Source: Paenibacillus albicereus
GTDB taxonomy: Bacteria; Bacillota; Bacilli; Paenibacillales; Paenibacillaceae
NCBI RefSeq assembly: GCF_012676905.1
Contig: NZ_CP051428.1
Location: 3,806,001 to 3,870,000 of the forward strand
Direction of reading: 5' to 3'
Length of the DNA: 64,000 nucleotides
Within the stretch, counting starts at the first letter, position 1. Each line of letters starts with the position of its first letter. The notes beneath the pieces are model-generated. The model did no database searches. It was given only the letters and a program-made list of their open reading frames with translations, and was not told the origin of the DNA. The position numbers were made by a program, and so were the translations under genes. This document shows positions 1 to 9,020 of the stretch, in pieces.

Positions 1-3000
1 TGTCGGTGTCGCGCTCGGCGTCGGCGTCGCGCTTGGCGTCGGTGTCGGCGTCGGCTGGCCGATGCCCGGCCACTGGTCGGCCGCGCTTGAGTTGCCGACC
101 GGGTTGACGACGACGAGCGACTTCGGCCCGATCGTCGCGGTGCCGGTCGTGCCGGCCGCGTTCTTGAAGACGACCGTCACCGCCTGGCTCGTCGGATTCC
201 ACACCTGCGCCCGGTACTGGCCGTTCTTTTTGTACACGGATGCCGACGTCCAGCCGGTCGCCCAGATGTCCCGCGTCCGCTCGCCGAGCGTCGCCATGCT
301 GTTCGCGAACCAGTACGTGTTGAAGATCTCGTTCTTCTGCATCGTCGAGGCGTTCCACTTCGCCAGCACCGCTTGCGGGTTGCTGAGCGCCTGGATCGGC
401 CAGACGATATGCTGCCACGTCGTCTCCGGACCGCCGTTGTCGGCGACGAAGCCGGCGTACAGCCCGGCGGCCTTCGTCTTGTCCAGCCCGTAGCTGGTCA
501 GGTACTCGGCGGTCGGCAGCCAGTGGATGCCGTAGATATGGACCGGCTCGCCGCTGAAGAACGTGCCGTAGAAGTACGAGCTGCCGTACACCTGTCCGAC
601 GGACTTATGCGTCCAGCCCGGCAGCCAGTTGTCACCGTCGTAGTTGAACCAGTACTGCTCGATCGCCTTCAGCTCCGTCGTGAAGCCGTAGATCGCCGCG
701 TCGCGGTTGGCCGCGTCGCCGGTCAGCAGGCTCCACATGTACTGGCCGACCCAGCCGAACAGCGACTCGCCCGCCGCCTCCTGGTTGTTGCCGTCGTTGT
801 TGTCGGCATAGCCGCCGGCCCACGAATGGCCCTGGTACGGATCGAAGCTGCGGAACCTCGGATACAGCGGATCGCTGTCCGACGGGTTGGCGTAATCGCG
901 GATCAGATGCTCCACCATCGGGCCGTAGTCGGTGCGGAACTGGCCGTCGAACGTCGCCAGCACCGCCGAGGCGAACACGTAGTAGCCGTAGGTGAAGTGA
1001 TGGTCGGTGATGCCGTAGTTGGCGCCGAACTCGCTCGTCTTGTAGTACGTCGTGCCCCAGTCCTCGTTATAGTAGAGGAAATAGTCCGGCTCTCCATTCG
1101 TGTACGTGTACCAGTCCGTCAGCACCGAACGGATGCGGGAAAGGAACTTGTCGCGCAGCGCCGTCTCGCCCATCTCGTTGGCCGCGAGCACGCCCATCGC
1201 CAGCGGATGCAGCGTCTTGCCCTGCCAGTAGGCGTCGGCGGCCTTGATGTTGCCCGACGTCTCCTGGTCGAGCGTCGTCAGATACTCGAGCATGCGGGCG
1301 CGCGAGTACTCCGGATTGGTCGGCTCCGTGAACTGCGGCACCATGCCGTAGAAGCGGTCGACCGTCGTGAAGCTGCTGCCCTCGCGCACCTTCAGCGTGC
1401 CGCGGATCGACGGATAGGTCTTGTCCGTCAGCGCGGTCGGGGAGACCTTCCACTGATGGGGGTAGAGCGCCAGCATCGTATCGGACGAAAAGCCGCTGCG
1501 CACCGCCTGCGTGCGCGCGTCGAAGCGGGTCGTCACCTGGGACGTCGCCGGATCATAGCTGTACGAGACGTCCGTATCGTTCACGAACGCATAGGCGTGG
1601 CGGTAGTAGAGGTCCAGGTCGGCGATGGCCGGCAGCGTGGCGACCGACAGGTAGTCCGCGCCTCCGCCGAGCGTCAGCTTCAGCTTGGCCCCGGCTTTCT
1701 TGAAGACGGTGCCCGGAGGAGCGAAGACGCCGTAATAGCGCTTGGAGGCGGCGCCTCCGTCCGGGTTGTCGACGAGCAGGCCGATGCGGTCGCCCGTGTA
1801 CGTCGCACCGTCGGTCGTCAGGATCGGCTGGCCGGAGCCGTCGACGATGCCCGTGACGAGCGCGGAGTAGAGCTCCGGCGACGCCGGGTTGGCGAAGCGG
1901 CCATAGACGTAGGGCGAGCCCTTGACCAGCGTGATCTTCATCTTGTCCATCGCGTTGTCGCTGAGCGCGGTCGTGACGTGGAAGTCGCCGTAGCCGCTGA
2001 CGCGGTTCGCCATCTTGGCCGCGCCGATGTCCGACGAGGTCAGGTACAGGTCGGGAGCCCCGCCCGCGTTGACCGAGCCGCCGCCCGCGCCGAGCTTGCC
2101 CGCACCGGGATTCTGGATGCCGAGCCCTTGCTTGGTGAAGGCGGACTTGAGCGGCAGCGTAATCAGCGCGTCGCCGAGCGGCTTGATGAGCAGCGACTGC
2201 CACCAGTCGTTGGAGGCGATCGGCGCCTGCACGGAGGCGCTCTTGTACTGCGGAAAGCGCGGCTGCGGCATGCCGATGTCGCGGGTCAGATAGCTGCCCA
2301 TGCCTGCCTGCACGGTCGCGGGCGTCGGCAGCGCCGGAATCGGATAGGTCGGCTTCGGCTGGCCCTCGACGTAATCGTACGCCTCGAACTCGTACAGCGA
2401 GTAGCCGAAGCTCGTCGCCCGTCCGATGCCTTTCATCCGGACGTAGCGGCCGCTGGCGTACACGGCGATGTCCTGGCGGCCGCCGGCGCCGTGCAGCTCG
2501 CGGTAGATCGGCGTCCAGCTCGTCGCGTTGTCGGATACCTCCAGGTCGAACGCCCGGCCGGCCGATTCCCAGTTCAGCACGATCCGGCCGAGCGTGCGCT
2601 TGCTGCCGAGATCGACGTAGAACCACTCGTTGTTCGTATGGTTGGAGCCCCAGCGGGTGGACGGATTGCCGTCGACCGCGTTGGCGGGCAGCGTCGCTCC
2701 CGGCGGCAGGTAGCCGGACTGCTCGTAGGAGGAAGCCTGCACCGGCCGGTTCAAGGCGACGTTGGGACCGTAGCTCGGCGGCGGCTCGTAGGCGCCGCCC
2801 GTGCCGTATACCTTGAGCTCGAAAATCGAGATGCCGTAGGCATCGAGCGCGCGCTTCGTGCCCTGCACCCGGACGAACCGTCCCGATGCCTGCACCGCCA
2901 GGTCGTCCACGCCGCCGTCGCCGGCCGCCGTCGAGTAGACGTCCGTCCAGTTGATCTCATCGTTCGATACCTGCACCTTGTAGCCCTTGGCGTAGGCGCC

Positions 3001-3330
3001 TTCCCACAGGATGCTCACGCGGTCGATCGCCGCCGCCGCGCCGAGATCGACGTACAGCCACTCGTTGTCCGAGCCCCAGCGGCTGCCCCAGCGGCTGCCG
3101 TCGTTGCCGTCCACCGCCAGCTCGGCCGCGTTGCCTCCCTCGGAGGAGCTCGCGTAGGCCGCCGCCCCCTGCGAGATCAGCCGCGATTCGGCGGCATGCG
3201 CCACGCCTCCGCCGCCAGCTCCGCCGGCAGGCGCTACGGCCGCGGCCGCGAGCCCCGCCGCCAGCAGCGCCTTCCAGCTCTTTCCCCGCCTGCGGGCCGC
3301 GCCCGCCGGCCGTCCTTTTCGATCGTCCAT
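1..3330 (-). CDS. Secreted GH81 endo-beta-1,3-glucanase with two discoidin domains (3' end beyond window)
   Basis: Hydrolyses beta-1,3-glucan (laminarin, curdlan, fungal wall) outside the cell. The 1110 codons visible run off base 1. Order: signal peptide (about 1-45), two F5/8 type C (discoidin-like) sugar-binding domains (about 50-175 and 190-320, each with a WYVDLG-type strand), then the GH81 catalytic region (about 350-1070) and a Pro-Thr/Ser linker that continues off the edge, so a further binding module probably follows. Catalytic signatures are visible: a DHHFTYGYY segment near residue 775 (acid Asp) and NNQEAAGE near 845-852, with the two Glu four apart that GH81 uses. Start: ATG at 3330 follows GAGGAGG by six bases; an ATG one codon upstream (3333) sits too close to it. 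It lies 120 bp downstream of a kinase gene in the same direction but has its own promoter. Family call is firm; natural substrate inferred. Confidence 0.93.
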   Translation of the reverse strand, partial: MDDRKGRPAGAARRRGKSWKALLAAGLAAAAVAPAGGAGGGGVAHAAESRLISQGAAAYASSSEGGNAAELAVDGNDGSRWGSRWGSDNEWLYVDLGAAAAIDRVSILWEGAYAKGYKVQVSNDEINWTDVYSTAAGDGGVDDLAVQASGRFVRVQGTKRALDAYGISIFELKVYGTGGAYEPPPSYGPNVALNRPVQASSYEQSGYLPPGATLPANAVDGNPSTRWGSNHTNNEWFYVDLGSKRTLGRIVLNWESAGRAFDLEVSDNATSWTPIYRELHGAGGRQDIAVYASGRYVRMKGIGRATSFGYSLYEFEAYDYVEGQPKPTYPIPALPTPATVQAGMGSYLTRDIGMPQPRFPQYKSASVQAPIASNDWWQSLLIKPLGDALITLPLKSAFTKQGLGIQNPGAGKLGAGGGSVNAGGAPDLYLTSSDIGAAKMANRVSGYGDFHVTTALSDNAMDKMKITLVKGSPYVYGRFANPASPELYSALVTGIVDGSGQPILTTDGATYTGDRIGLLVDNPDGGAASKRYYGVFAPPGTVFKKAGAKLKLTLGGGADYLSVATLPAIADLDLYYRHAYAFVNDTDVSYSYDPATSQVTTRFDARTQAVRSGFSSDTMLALYPHQWKVSPTALTDKTYPSIRGTLKVREGSSFTTVDRFYGMVPQFTEPTNPEYSRARMLEYLTTLDQETSGNIKAADAYWQGKTLHPLAMGVLAANEMGETALRDKFLSRIRSVLTDWYTYTNGEPDYFLYYNEDWGTTYYKTSEFGANYGITDHHFTYGYYVFASAVLATFDGQFRTDYGPMVEHLIRDYANPSDSDPLYPRFRSFDPYQGHSWAGGYADNNDGNNQEAAGESLFGWVGQYMWSLLTGDAANRDAAIYGFTTELKAIEQYWFNYDGDNWLPGWTHKSVGQVYGSSYFYGTFFSGEPVHIYGIHWLPTAEYLTSYGLDKTKAAGLYAGFVADNGGPETTWQHIVWPIQALSNPQAVLAKWNASTMQKNEIFNTYWFANSMATLGERTRDIWATGWTSASVYKKNGQYRAQVWNPTSQAVTVVFKNAAGTTGTATIGPKSLVVVNPVGNSSAADQWPGIGQPTPTPTPSATPTPSATPT

Positions 3331-3359
3331 CATCGTCCTCCTCGCTTGGTCTCGTCCAG

Positions 3360-3388
3360 CCGGCCGCGCGCGAAGCGCCCGCGGCCGG
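3360..3388 (-). promoter_or_regulatory. Hairpin at the 5' end of the GH81 transcript
   Basis: Perfect 9-bp stem (CCGGCCGCG / CGCGGCCGG, arms 3360-3368 and 3380-3388) with an 11-nt loop. It starts a few bases after the predicted transcription start and has no T-run, so it is more like a 5'-stabilising or attenuating leader element than a terminator. Confidence 0.4.
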
Positions 3389-3398
3389 ACCTGATTCC

Positions 3399-3427
3399 AT
3401 CATAAGGGGGTGCGGGGAGCCGACCAA
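3399..3427 (-). promoter_or_regulatory. Sigma-A promoter for the GH81 gene
   Basis: TTGGTC (3422-3427) - 17 bp - TATGAT (3399-3404) on the minus strand, between the kinase stop and the GH81 start. It gives a leader of about 60 nt. Confidence 0.6.
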
Positions 3428-3453
3428 GGACACCGATCCACGAAAAACGTAAC

Positions 3454-5211
3454 TTATTGCGGAACCTGCCCCGCTCCCGGCGCCGCGCGCAGCGGGAGCT
3501 CCAGCCGCACCGTCGTCCCCTCGCCCGGCGCGCTGCGGATGGACGCGCCGAAGCCGTCGCCGTAATGCAGCTTGATGCGCGCGTCGACGTTGCGGATGCC
3601 GTAGCCGGGCCCGTCCGGTCCGCCGCCGAGCACGGCGGCGGCGCGCTCGGCGGTCATGCCGATGCCGTCGTCCGTCACCTCCAGCACGAGCCGCTCCTCC
3701 TGGCGGCGGGCGGAGACGGCGATCCCGATCTCCTCTTCCGCCCAGGCATGCTCCAGCACGTTCTCCACGAACGGCTGCAGGACGAACTTGACCGTCTCGC
3801 AGTCGCGCAGCTCCTCCGGACAATCGATCCGGTAGCGGATGCGCCCGCCGTGCTTGATGTTCTGGATGCTCAAGTACGATTCGGCGATCTGCAGCTCCTT
3901 GGCGAGCCGCACCGTCAGCTCCCCTTTGTTCAAGCTCATGCGGTAGAACGAGGCAAGCTCGCGGATCATCTCATGCAGCTTGTCGATCGCGCCGAGCTTG
4001 GCCATGCGGCTGATCGAGGAGAACGTATTGGAGAGGAAATGCGGGTTGATCTGGCTGTGGAGCAGCTGGAGCTCCGCCTCCTTCTTGGCCAGATCGCTGA
4101 CGTAGACCTCGTCGATGAGCCGCTGCGTCGTCGACGCCATCTCGTTGAACGAGGCGGCGATGTCGGCGAACTCGTCCCGCCCCCGGTAGCGGAGCCGGCG
4201 GCCGTAGTCGCCGTCGCGGAACGCGCGCAGGCTGTGCGTGAGCTTCGTGACGCGCCGCGAGAACGCCCGCGCCGGCACGATGCTGATCGCGCTCATGAGC
4301 AGCACGCTGCCGAGGCAGACGGCGATCGTCAGATTCCGCACCTCGGCCGAATGGCGCTGGAACGTCTCGAGCGGCACGAGCGCGACGAGCGTCGCGGGCA
4401 TCGGGCCGAGCTTCTTTTCGAGCCGCAGCTGCCCCGGCGCGGCGGCCGCCCCCTCCGTCGGAAGCCTCCCGCCCGCCGCCTCTGCCGCCTGCTCCGCCTG
4501 CGTCGCCTCCGGATAGAGCGGCTCGCCCGAGAGGGAACGGACGTACACGCGGCTGTCCCCGCCCATCCGGCCCGGCTCGGCGTCCTCGAAGATGTCCTGC
4601 AGCTTGACGGCGACCCGGACGGCCCCGATCGGGCGGAACGTCTCGTAGTTGACGATCGGCCGCAGCAGCGAGATATAGCCGTAGCGCTCGTCCTGTCCGA
4701 CCTGCCTCCATACCGGCAAGCCGGGCTGAAGCGCGAGCTCGCGGTACCAGCCGGCTTCCGGCGCATGGCGGATCTCGAAGCTGCGGACGCCTTGGCTCAG
4801 CGCCTGTCCGGTCTCGGCCTCGTACCTCTCGCCGATGGCGGCCGGCCGCTCGAGGTAGAGCGTGAGCCGGATCGCCGCGCGCGGCAGCGACGCCGCCGCC
4901 TCCAGACGCGGCAGCACCTGCTCCGTCATCGCCTGATGACGCTCCCAGTCGAGGTAGTAGCCGGACAGGTAGCGCGAGAGCGGCTGATCGCCCTCCAGCT
5001 GACGGGCGGCGCGGTCGATCTCCTCCAGGCGGTATTCGATGTTGCTGCGCATCTGGTCCATCGCGACGTCCAGATTGGCGCGCGCGCTGGACTCGGCGGC
5101 GCGGGAGGACGTCACGTACGCATAGCCGCCGACGGCGGCGGCGCTCGCCAGGACGAGCAGCACGTAGGTCAGCAGCAGCTTGGCATGAAACGGCAGGCGC
5201 GGCTTTGCCAT
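3454..5211 (-). CDS. YesM-type sensor histidine kinase
   Basis: Membrane histidine kinase, 585 residues. Visible order: first membrane helix (about 10-32), an extracytoplasmic sensor region of about 250 residues, a second helix (about 290-312), a HAMP linker, a His_kinase domain with the phospho-acceptor in QINPHFL, and an HATPase domain with QPFVENV and DDGIGM. This is the LytS/YesM class that normally pairs with AraC-type regulators. Start ATG 5211 is one base after the TGA of the regulator gene upstream, so the two are translationally coupled. A longer in-frame reading to 5316 would overlap that gene and lacks a better ribosome site. Context (a binding protein and regulator in the operon, a GH81 gene next) suggests sensing of beta-glucan fragments; the ligand is inferred. 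Confidence 0.9.
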   Translation of the reverse strand: MAKPRLPFHAKLLLTYVLLVLASAAAVGGYAYVTSSRAAESSARANLDVAMDQMRSNIEYRLEEIDRAARQLEGDQPLSRYLSGYYLDWERHQAMTEQVLPRLEAAASLPRAAIRLTLYLERPAAIGERYEAETGQALSQGVRSFEIRHAPEAGWYRELALQPGLPVWRQVGQDERYGYISLLRPIVNYETFRPIGAVRVAVKLQDIFEDAEPGRMGGDSRVYVRSLSGEPLYPEATQAEQAAEAAGGRLPTEGAAAAPGQLRLEKKLGPMPATLVALVPLETFQRHSAEVRNLTIAVCLGSVLLMSAISIVPARAFSRRVTKLTHSLRAFRDGDYGRRLRYRGRDEFADIAASFNEMASTTQRLIDEVYVSDLAKKEAELQLLHSQINPHFLSNTFSSISRMAKLGAIDKLHEMIRELASFYRMSLNKGELTVRLAKELQIAESYLSIQNIKHGGRIRYRIDCPEELRDCETVKFVLQPFVENVLEHAWAEEEIGIAVSARRQEERLVLEVTDDGIGMTAERAAAVLGGGPDGPGYGIRNVDARIKLHYGDGFGASIRSAPGEGTTVRLELPLRAAPGAGQVPQ

Positions 5212-5212
5212 C

Positions 5213-6298
5213 TCAAGCCTGCCTCCGGTAGTCGCCCGGCGTGACCCCGTACAGCTCGCGGAACGTCCGGATGAAATACGGCAAGCTGTTGTAGCCGACC
5301 TGCTCGGCGATCTCATAGACCTTGAAGCCCGGCCGGACGAGCAGCTCGCGCGCCCGCTCCATGCGCTCGCGCGCCAGGAACTCGTTGAAGGCGACGCCGG
5401 TGCGCTCCTTGAACAGCACGCCGAAATGGCTCGGCGAATAGGCGAAGCGCAGCGCGACCTCGCGCAGCGTCAGCGGCGTCGCCAGCCGCTCCCGCACGTA
5501 GGCCTCGATGTCCGGCAGCAGCCTCCAGGCGCGGCGGGAGCGGATCCGCTCGGACAGCTCGAACGCCCGCAGGCGCACCCACGACTCTACCTCGGCCGGC
5601 CGCGTCAGCCGCCCGAGCTCGCCGAAGCGGGCGACGCCGAGCGGGGCTCCCGCCGCGACGCCGGCTCCCGCCCCCGCTCCGTCGACGTAGCCTTCCAGCC
5701 GCGAGACGGCATGCAGCGCGAACGGCTGCAGCTGCCCCGGCTCGCGCGCCTCCGGCAGCCGCAGCAGCTCCGCCGCCAGATCGCAGATGTCGACGAGCCG
5801 GTACTGCCGCACCGCGTCGGCCAGCCGCTCCAGCAGCTCGCCCCCGTCCGAAGCGCCCGCAGCCGGCTCGTCCGCTCGGGCGGCCCGGAGCGGCGGCAGC
5901 CCGACGAGCCGGCCGGTACGCGCCGCGTCCAGCTGCGAGACGATGCCGGCAAGCGCCGCCATGATCTCGTCGTCGTCGACCGGCTTGAGGATATAGCCGT
6001 CGGCCTTGAGCGCGAGCGCCTCGCGGGCATAGCCGAAGTCCTCGTATCCGCTTAGGAACAGCGTCCTCAGCTCCGGCAGCGGCTCCTTCAGCCGCCTCGC
6101 CAGCTCCAGCCCCGTCAGGACGGGCATGCGGATGTCGGTGATGAGGATATCGAGCGGATGCTCGGAGGCGTATTGCAGCGCGGCGATCGGACGGCTCGTG
6201 CTGTAAACGATTTCAATTCGCAGCGAGGCCCACGGAATCAGCGCCTCCAATCCGAGCAGGTCAAAGCTTTCGTCATCGACGAGCATCGCCTTGTACAT
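5213..6298 (-). CDS. YesN-type response regulator (receiver + AraC DNA-binding domain)
   Basis: Two-component regulator, 361 residues. The N-terminal receiver has the acidic pocket VDDE (8-11), phospho-acceptor Asp55 in LITDIRMP and conserved Lys105 in YILKP. The C-terminal 100 residues are two AraC helix-turn-helix motifs ending in the typical GVTPGDYRR. Partner of the kinase immediately downstream. Start ATG 6298 has GGAG five bases upstream and lies inside the last codons of the binding-protein gene (26-bp overlap), indicating one operon. Probable target is the adjacent GH81 gene and/or the operon itself; no binding site could be assigned. Confidence 0.92.
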   Translation of the reverse strand: MYKAMLVDDESFDLLGLEALIPWASLRIEIVYSTSRPIAALQYASEHPLDILITDIRMPVLTGLELARRLKEPLPELRTLFLSGYEDFGYAREALALKADGYILKPVDDDEIMAALAGIVSQLDAARTGRLVGLPPLRAARADEPAAGASDGGELLERLADAVRQYRLVDICDLAAELLRLPEAREPGQLQPFALHAVSRLEGYVDGAGAGAGVAAGAPLGVARFGELGRLTRPAEVESWVRLRAFELSERIRSRRAWRLLPDIEAYVRERLATPLTLREVALRFAYSPSHFGVLFKERTGVAFNEFLARERMERARELLVRPGFKVYEIAEQVGYNSLPYFIRTFRELYGVTPGDYRRQA

Positions 6299-8183
6299 CC
6301 GTCTCCGCTCCTTTCGCGCGCGGCTGCCCCGCATCGTTCATGACCGACTCCCGCCCGAGTATCCGCAGGTTGTCGCGCCAGCGGGCCGTCTTCCACTCCA
6401 GCACGGCCCCGTACCCGAGCCGATCGGCTTCCTCCGCCGCTTCCTCGAGCTCGCGCTCCGCCTCCCGCTCGCTGCGCGCGAGCAGCAGTCTCGGCACGGT
6501 CTCCTTGTAGTGCTGCCTCAGCCTTTCCATGACGATGCCCTCCGGCGACGAAGGCAGCGGATCGAGATTGGAGAACTCGGTCATGTCGAGCGAGGTGCGG
6601 AACGTGATCCTCGCCTGCGCGGAGGCCGTCCAGTCGCTTCCCCGGCCGGCGAGCCGGCTCTCCCGCTCGGCCTTGGCGGCGTTGATGAAGCTCGTATTGC
6701 CGTACCAGTTGAACTCGCCGAGCTTGAGCTGGTCGTACGCCCCGGGATCGCGCCGCTCGTAAGCCTCGTTCGGGATCGGCACGCCGTCCTCGACGCGGTC
6801 GTAGAACAGCCCGGGCGGGCCGAAGAAGAAGATCGTCTGCCCCTCCTCGCTGACGGCCCAGTTCATGAAGGAGAAGATCGCCTCCGGATCGCTGGCCGCC
6901 CGCGTGATGACGTTCACGTTCCAGCCGAGCCGGTTGTAGCCGCCGGGATAGACGCGCTCCGGATCGACGCCGGACCGGCGCAGCGGCCAGACGGCGTCGT
7001 AGCCCTCGCCGGGACGCGCCTCCGCGAGCGCGTGGTTCACCTCCCGGCCGACCCCTTCGACGACGGCGTCGTAGGAGGCGAACACCGCCGCACCGCCGCG
7101 CTTGAGCCGTTCGACGATCTGGTCGCGCGTCTGCGTCAGGCCGTCCGGGCGGGCCAGCCCTTCGCGGTACAGGCGATTCGCGAACCGCACCGTCTCGCGG
7201 AAGGCCGGGTCGCGGTACACCGACGTCAGCCGGCCCTCGCGCGGCACGCCGAACACGCCGCCCGCCCCCGGCGCGGCGAAGGCGGGATTGCGCCCTTCGT
7301 CCGCTCCGCTGTACAGCATGCCGAGCAGCTGCGGCTCGGCGCCGTCCCGCGTCTCGCCCGCCTCCAGCGGGACGACCTCGGGGAACGCGGCCTTGACGCG
7401 CCGCAGATACGCCTCGAGCTGCTCCCACGTGTCGAGCGGCGGCGAGCCGAGCGCGCGATGCAGCGTCCGGTTGACGAGATAGGCGGCGTTGCCGCTGCCT
7501 TCCTCGCCTCGGATGAACCAGTTGGGAATCTGGTACAGCCGCCCGTCCGAGCTGCGCAGCATGTCCAGCGTGTCCCGCCCGATCGTCCGCTCGAACTCCG
7601 GGTACGCGGCTAGATAGCCGTCGAGCGGCACGAGAAGCCCTGCGGCGGCCAGCCTCTCCACGTCCTTGCCCCGGTCGAGCACGAGCGCATCGGGCAGGCT
7701 GCCGCCGACGACCATCGCGTTCAGCTGCGTCGGCGGCGAGCCGGCGGCGCGCACCGGACGCACCTCGACCCCGAGCTCGCGCGTGATCCAGCCGGCATGC
7801 GGCCGCTCCGCCCATGTCGGCGGCGTATACCAGTCATAGAGCACGAACTGGCTGAACGAGACCGGCTTCACCTTGGCGGCGAGCGGCGTAGGGACGGCCC
7901 CGTCCGGCTGGACCATCCGGTTCGGCCGGGTCGTCCGGTCCGGCTCGCCCGGAGCATCGGCAGCCGTGCCGCTTTTTGCATCCGATAGCGCTTTCAATTG
8001 AATCCGCACGGGAGCGTCCGCTGAACGAGGCGCCTCCAATCCGCTGTACGCCGCCCCTGCCGCGAGCGCCAGCGCCGCTGCGCCGAGAGCCGTGGCCGCC
8101 AGTGCGGCGGCGCGGCGCGTCCCGCTTCTTCGGCCCGTCCCGGCGCTTCGTCCGGCCGGCGGCTTGTCCATGCGCCCGTCCAT
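6273..8183 (-). CDS. Extracellular sugar-binding-protein-like sensor subunit, without lipobox
   Basis: 636 residues resembling a family 1 solute-binding protein of sugar ABC transporters (about residues 95-560; contains the WAERP, GSLPDAL and IPNWFIRGEE type segments of this class). The N-terminus is a basic stretch, then one hydrophobic helix (about 25-47) with no cysteine, so it is either secreted or, more likely, tethered by an uncleaved helix. A charged Glu-rich tail of about 60 residues follows the binding fold. No permease or ATPase gene is adjacent; instead it heads an operon with a response regulator (26-bp overlap) and a YesM-type kinase. This arrangement suggests a ligand-binding co-sensor rather than a transporter part. 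Start ATG 8183 has GGAGG eight bases upstream. Confidence 0.75.
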   Translation of the reverse strand: MDGRMDKPPAGRSAGTGRRSGTRRAAALAATALGAAALALAAGAAYSGLEAPRSADAPVRIQLKALSDAKSGTAADAPGEPDRTTRPNRMVQPDGAVPTPLAAKVKPVSFSQFVLYDWYTPPTWAERPHAGWITRELGVEVRPVRAAGSPPTQLNAMVVGGSLPDALVLDRGKDVERLAAAGLLVPLDGYLAAYPEFERTIGRDTLDMLRSSDGRLYQIPNWFIRGEEGSGNAAYLVNRTLHRALGSPPLDTWEQLEAYLRRVKAAFPEVVPLEAGETRDGAEPQLLGMLYSGADEGRNPAFAAPGAGGVFGVPREGRLTSVYRDPAFRETVRFANRLYREGLARPDGLTQTRDQIVERLKRGGAAVFASYDAVVEGVGREVNHALAEARPGEGYDAVWPLRRSGVDPERVYPGGYNRLGWNVNVITRAASDPEAIFSFMNWAVSEEGQTIFFFGPPGLFYDRVEDGVPIPNEAYERRDPGAYDQLKLGEFNWYGNTSFINAAKAERESRLAGRGSDWTASAQARITFRTSLDMTEFSNLDPLPSSPEGIVMERLRQHYKETVPRLLLARSEREAERELEEAAEEADRLGYGAVLEWKTARWRDNLRILGRESVMNDAGQPRAKGAETDVQGDARR

Positions 8184-8200
8184 CGCTCGTCCTCCCTCAT

Positions 8201-8235
8201 CCGGCCGAGCGGCCGGTTTCCTACTGCCGATTATA
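8201..8235 (-). promoter_or_regulatory. -10 box and 5' leader hairpin of the binding-protein/kinase operon
   Basis: A perfect TATAAT (8230-8235, minus strand) with no good -35 is followed, about 13 bp downstream, by a 7-bp perfect stem CCGGCCG / CGGCCGG (8201-8207, 8210-8216). The predicted transcript therefore begins almost directly with the hairpin, as for the GH81 gene. Confidence 0.4.
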
Positions 8236-8421
8236 GCAACGCGGATCGGCGGCGGGAATGGGACTCGCGGCACGAATGGAAGGCGGCCGCTCTCCAACCT
8301 GCCGATCGCTCTCAGCTCCGCTTCCCGACGGGAGGAGACGGGGCGCCCCGCCTCTTCCCGCGCGGCCTGCCGCCGCCTGCCCGCGAAGGATGAAGGATGG
8401 CCTCCACGGCGACCGGCGCTC

Positions 8422-8739
8422 TCAGAGGGAAGCCAGCTTGCGCACCGCGTCGATGCCTTTCATGCCGACCGCCAGCCCCTCCGCTCGCGCCGCTTCGGTG
8501 ACCGATTCCAGCGGCGCGTCCAGCAGCTCCTGCAAGGTGCGCACGCCGACGGCCCGCGCCGCCAGCACGCCCCGCTCCTTGAGCTTCGGATTGCTGTCGA
8601 ACAGCGCTACGTCGAGCGCGCCGCACATGATGTAGCCTTTGTCCGTCGTCACGGCGAGCAGCGTCGTCTTGGGCAGCTTCACCTCGACGCCGAGCGCCGT
8701 CTGTCCGTCCCCGAGCGGGATCGGAACCAGTTGCATCAT
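8422..8739 (-). CDS. yunC: YunC-family protein (DUF1805)
   Basis: 105-residue cytoplasmic protein matching the YunC/DUF1805 family by its overall pattern: an N-terminal VPIPLG..ALGVEVKLPKTTLL strand segment, the hallmark GYIMCGALD, and a C-terminal helical part. The family is widespread in Bacilli; its biochemical role is unknown to me. Start ATG 8739 with AGGAGG ten bases upstream. Monocistronic; it lies divergent from the LacI-type regulator. Confidence 0.85.
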   Translation of the reverse strand: MMQLVPIPLGDGQTALGVEVKLPKTTLLAVTTDKGYIMCGALDVALFDSNPKLKERGVLAARAVGVRTLQELLDAPLESVTEAARAEGLAVGMKGIDAVRKLASL

Positions 8740-8890
8740 CGTTGACCTACCTCCTCCCCGACTCGCTTGACTATCCTATGCGCAGCGGGGGAGGGAAGGT
8801 GCCGCGCTCGGGCAGGACCGCCCTGCTTTTCCGCGCCGGGAGCAAGCCTTCGTCGCGGTTCCGGACGCCTTTTCTGAACGGAAGGTTAAC

Positions 8891-8905
8891 ACGTGTGCGG
8901 AAACC
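8891..8905 (+). promoter_or_regulatory. Candidate operator for the LacI-type regulator (copy 1)
   Basis: ACGTGTGCG-G-AAACC just upstream of the -35 box of the regulator gene, embedded in an ACACGTGT palindrome. Nearly the same string (ACGTGTGCG-AAACC) recurs at 10047-10060 before uxaC. A shared box before the regulator and its neighbour fits autoregulation plus uxaC control; this is inference. Confidence 0.35.
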
Positions 8906-8915
8906 GCTCTCCGTC

Positions 8916-8944
8916 TTGACGGGCTTGCCGGCCGGCCCTACAAT
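8916..8944 (+). promoter_or_regulatory. Sigma-A promoter of the LacI-type regulator
   Basis: TTGACG (8916-8921), 17-bp spacer, TACAAT (8939-8944). Five of six matches in each box. Confidence 0.75.
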
Positions 8945-9020
8945 GGAGGCGTCGCCGAACGGATCGTGGCGCGGGCACGGCGCCCGGTCCCTGCAGCGGC
9001 AGGAAAGGAGGGACGACAGC

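Noticed and set aside
1-60. Short-period repeat resembling a tandem repeat array
   Set aside because: Encodes the Pro-Thr/Ser linker of the GH81 protein; codon-level repetition, not a CRISPR or independent repeat. The same applies to 56900-57015 in the amylopullulanase gene.
373-3405. Long plus-strand open frame opposite the GH81 gene
   Set aside because: Arg/Val/Ala-rich composition; mirror of the GH81 frame, which carries real catalytic motifs.
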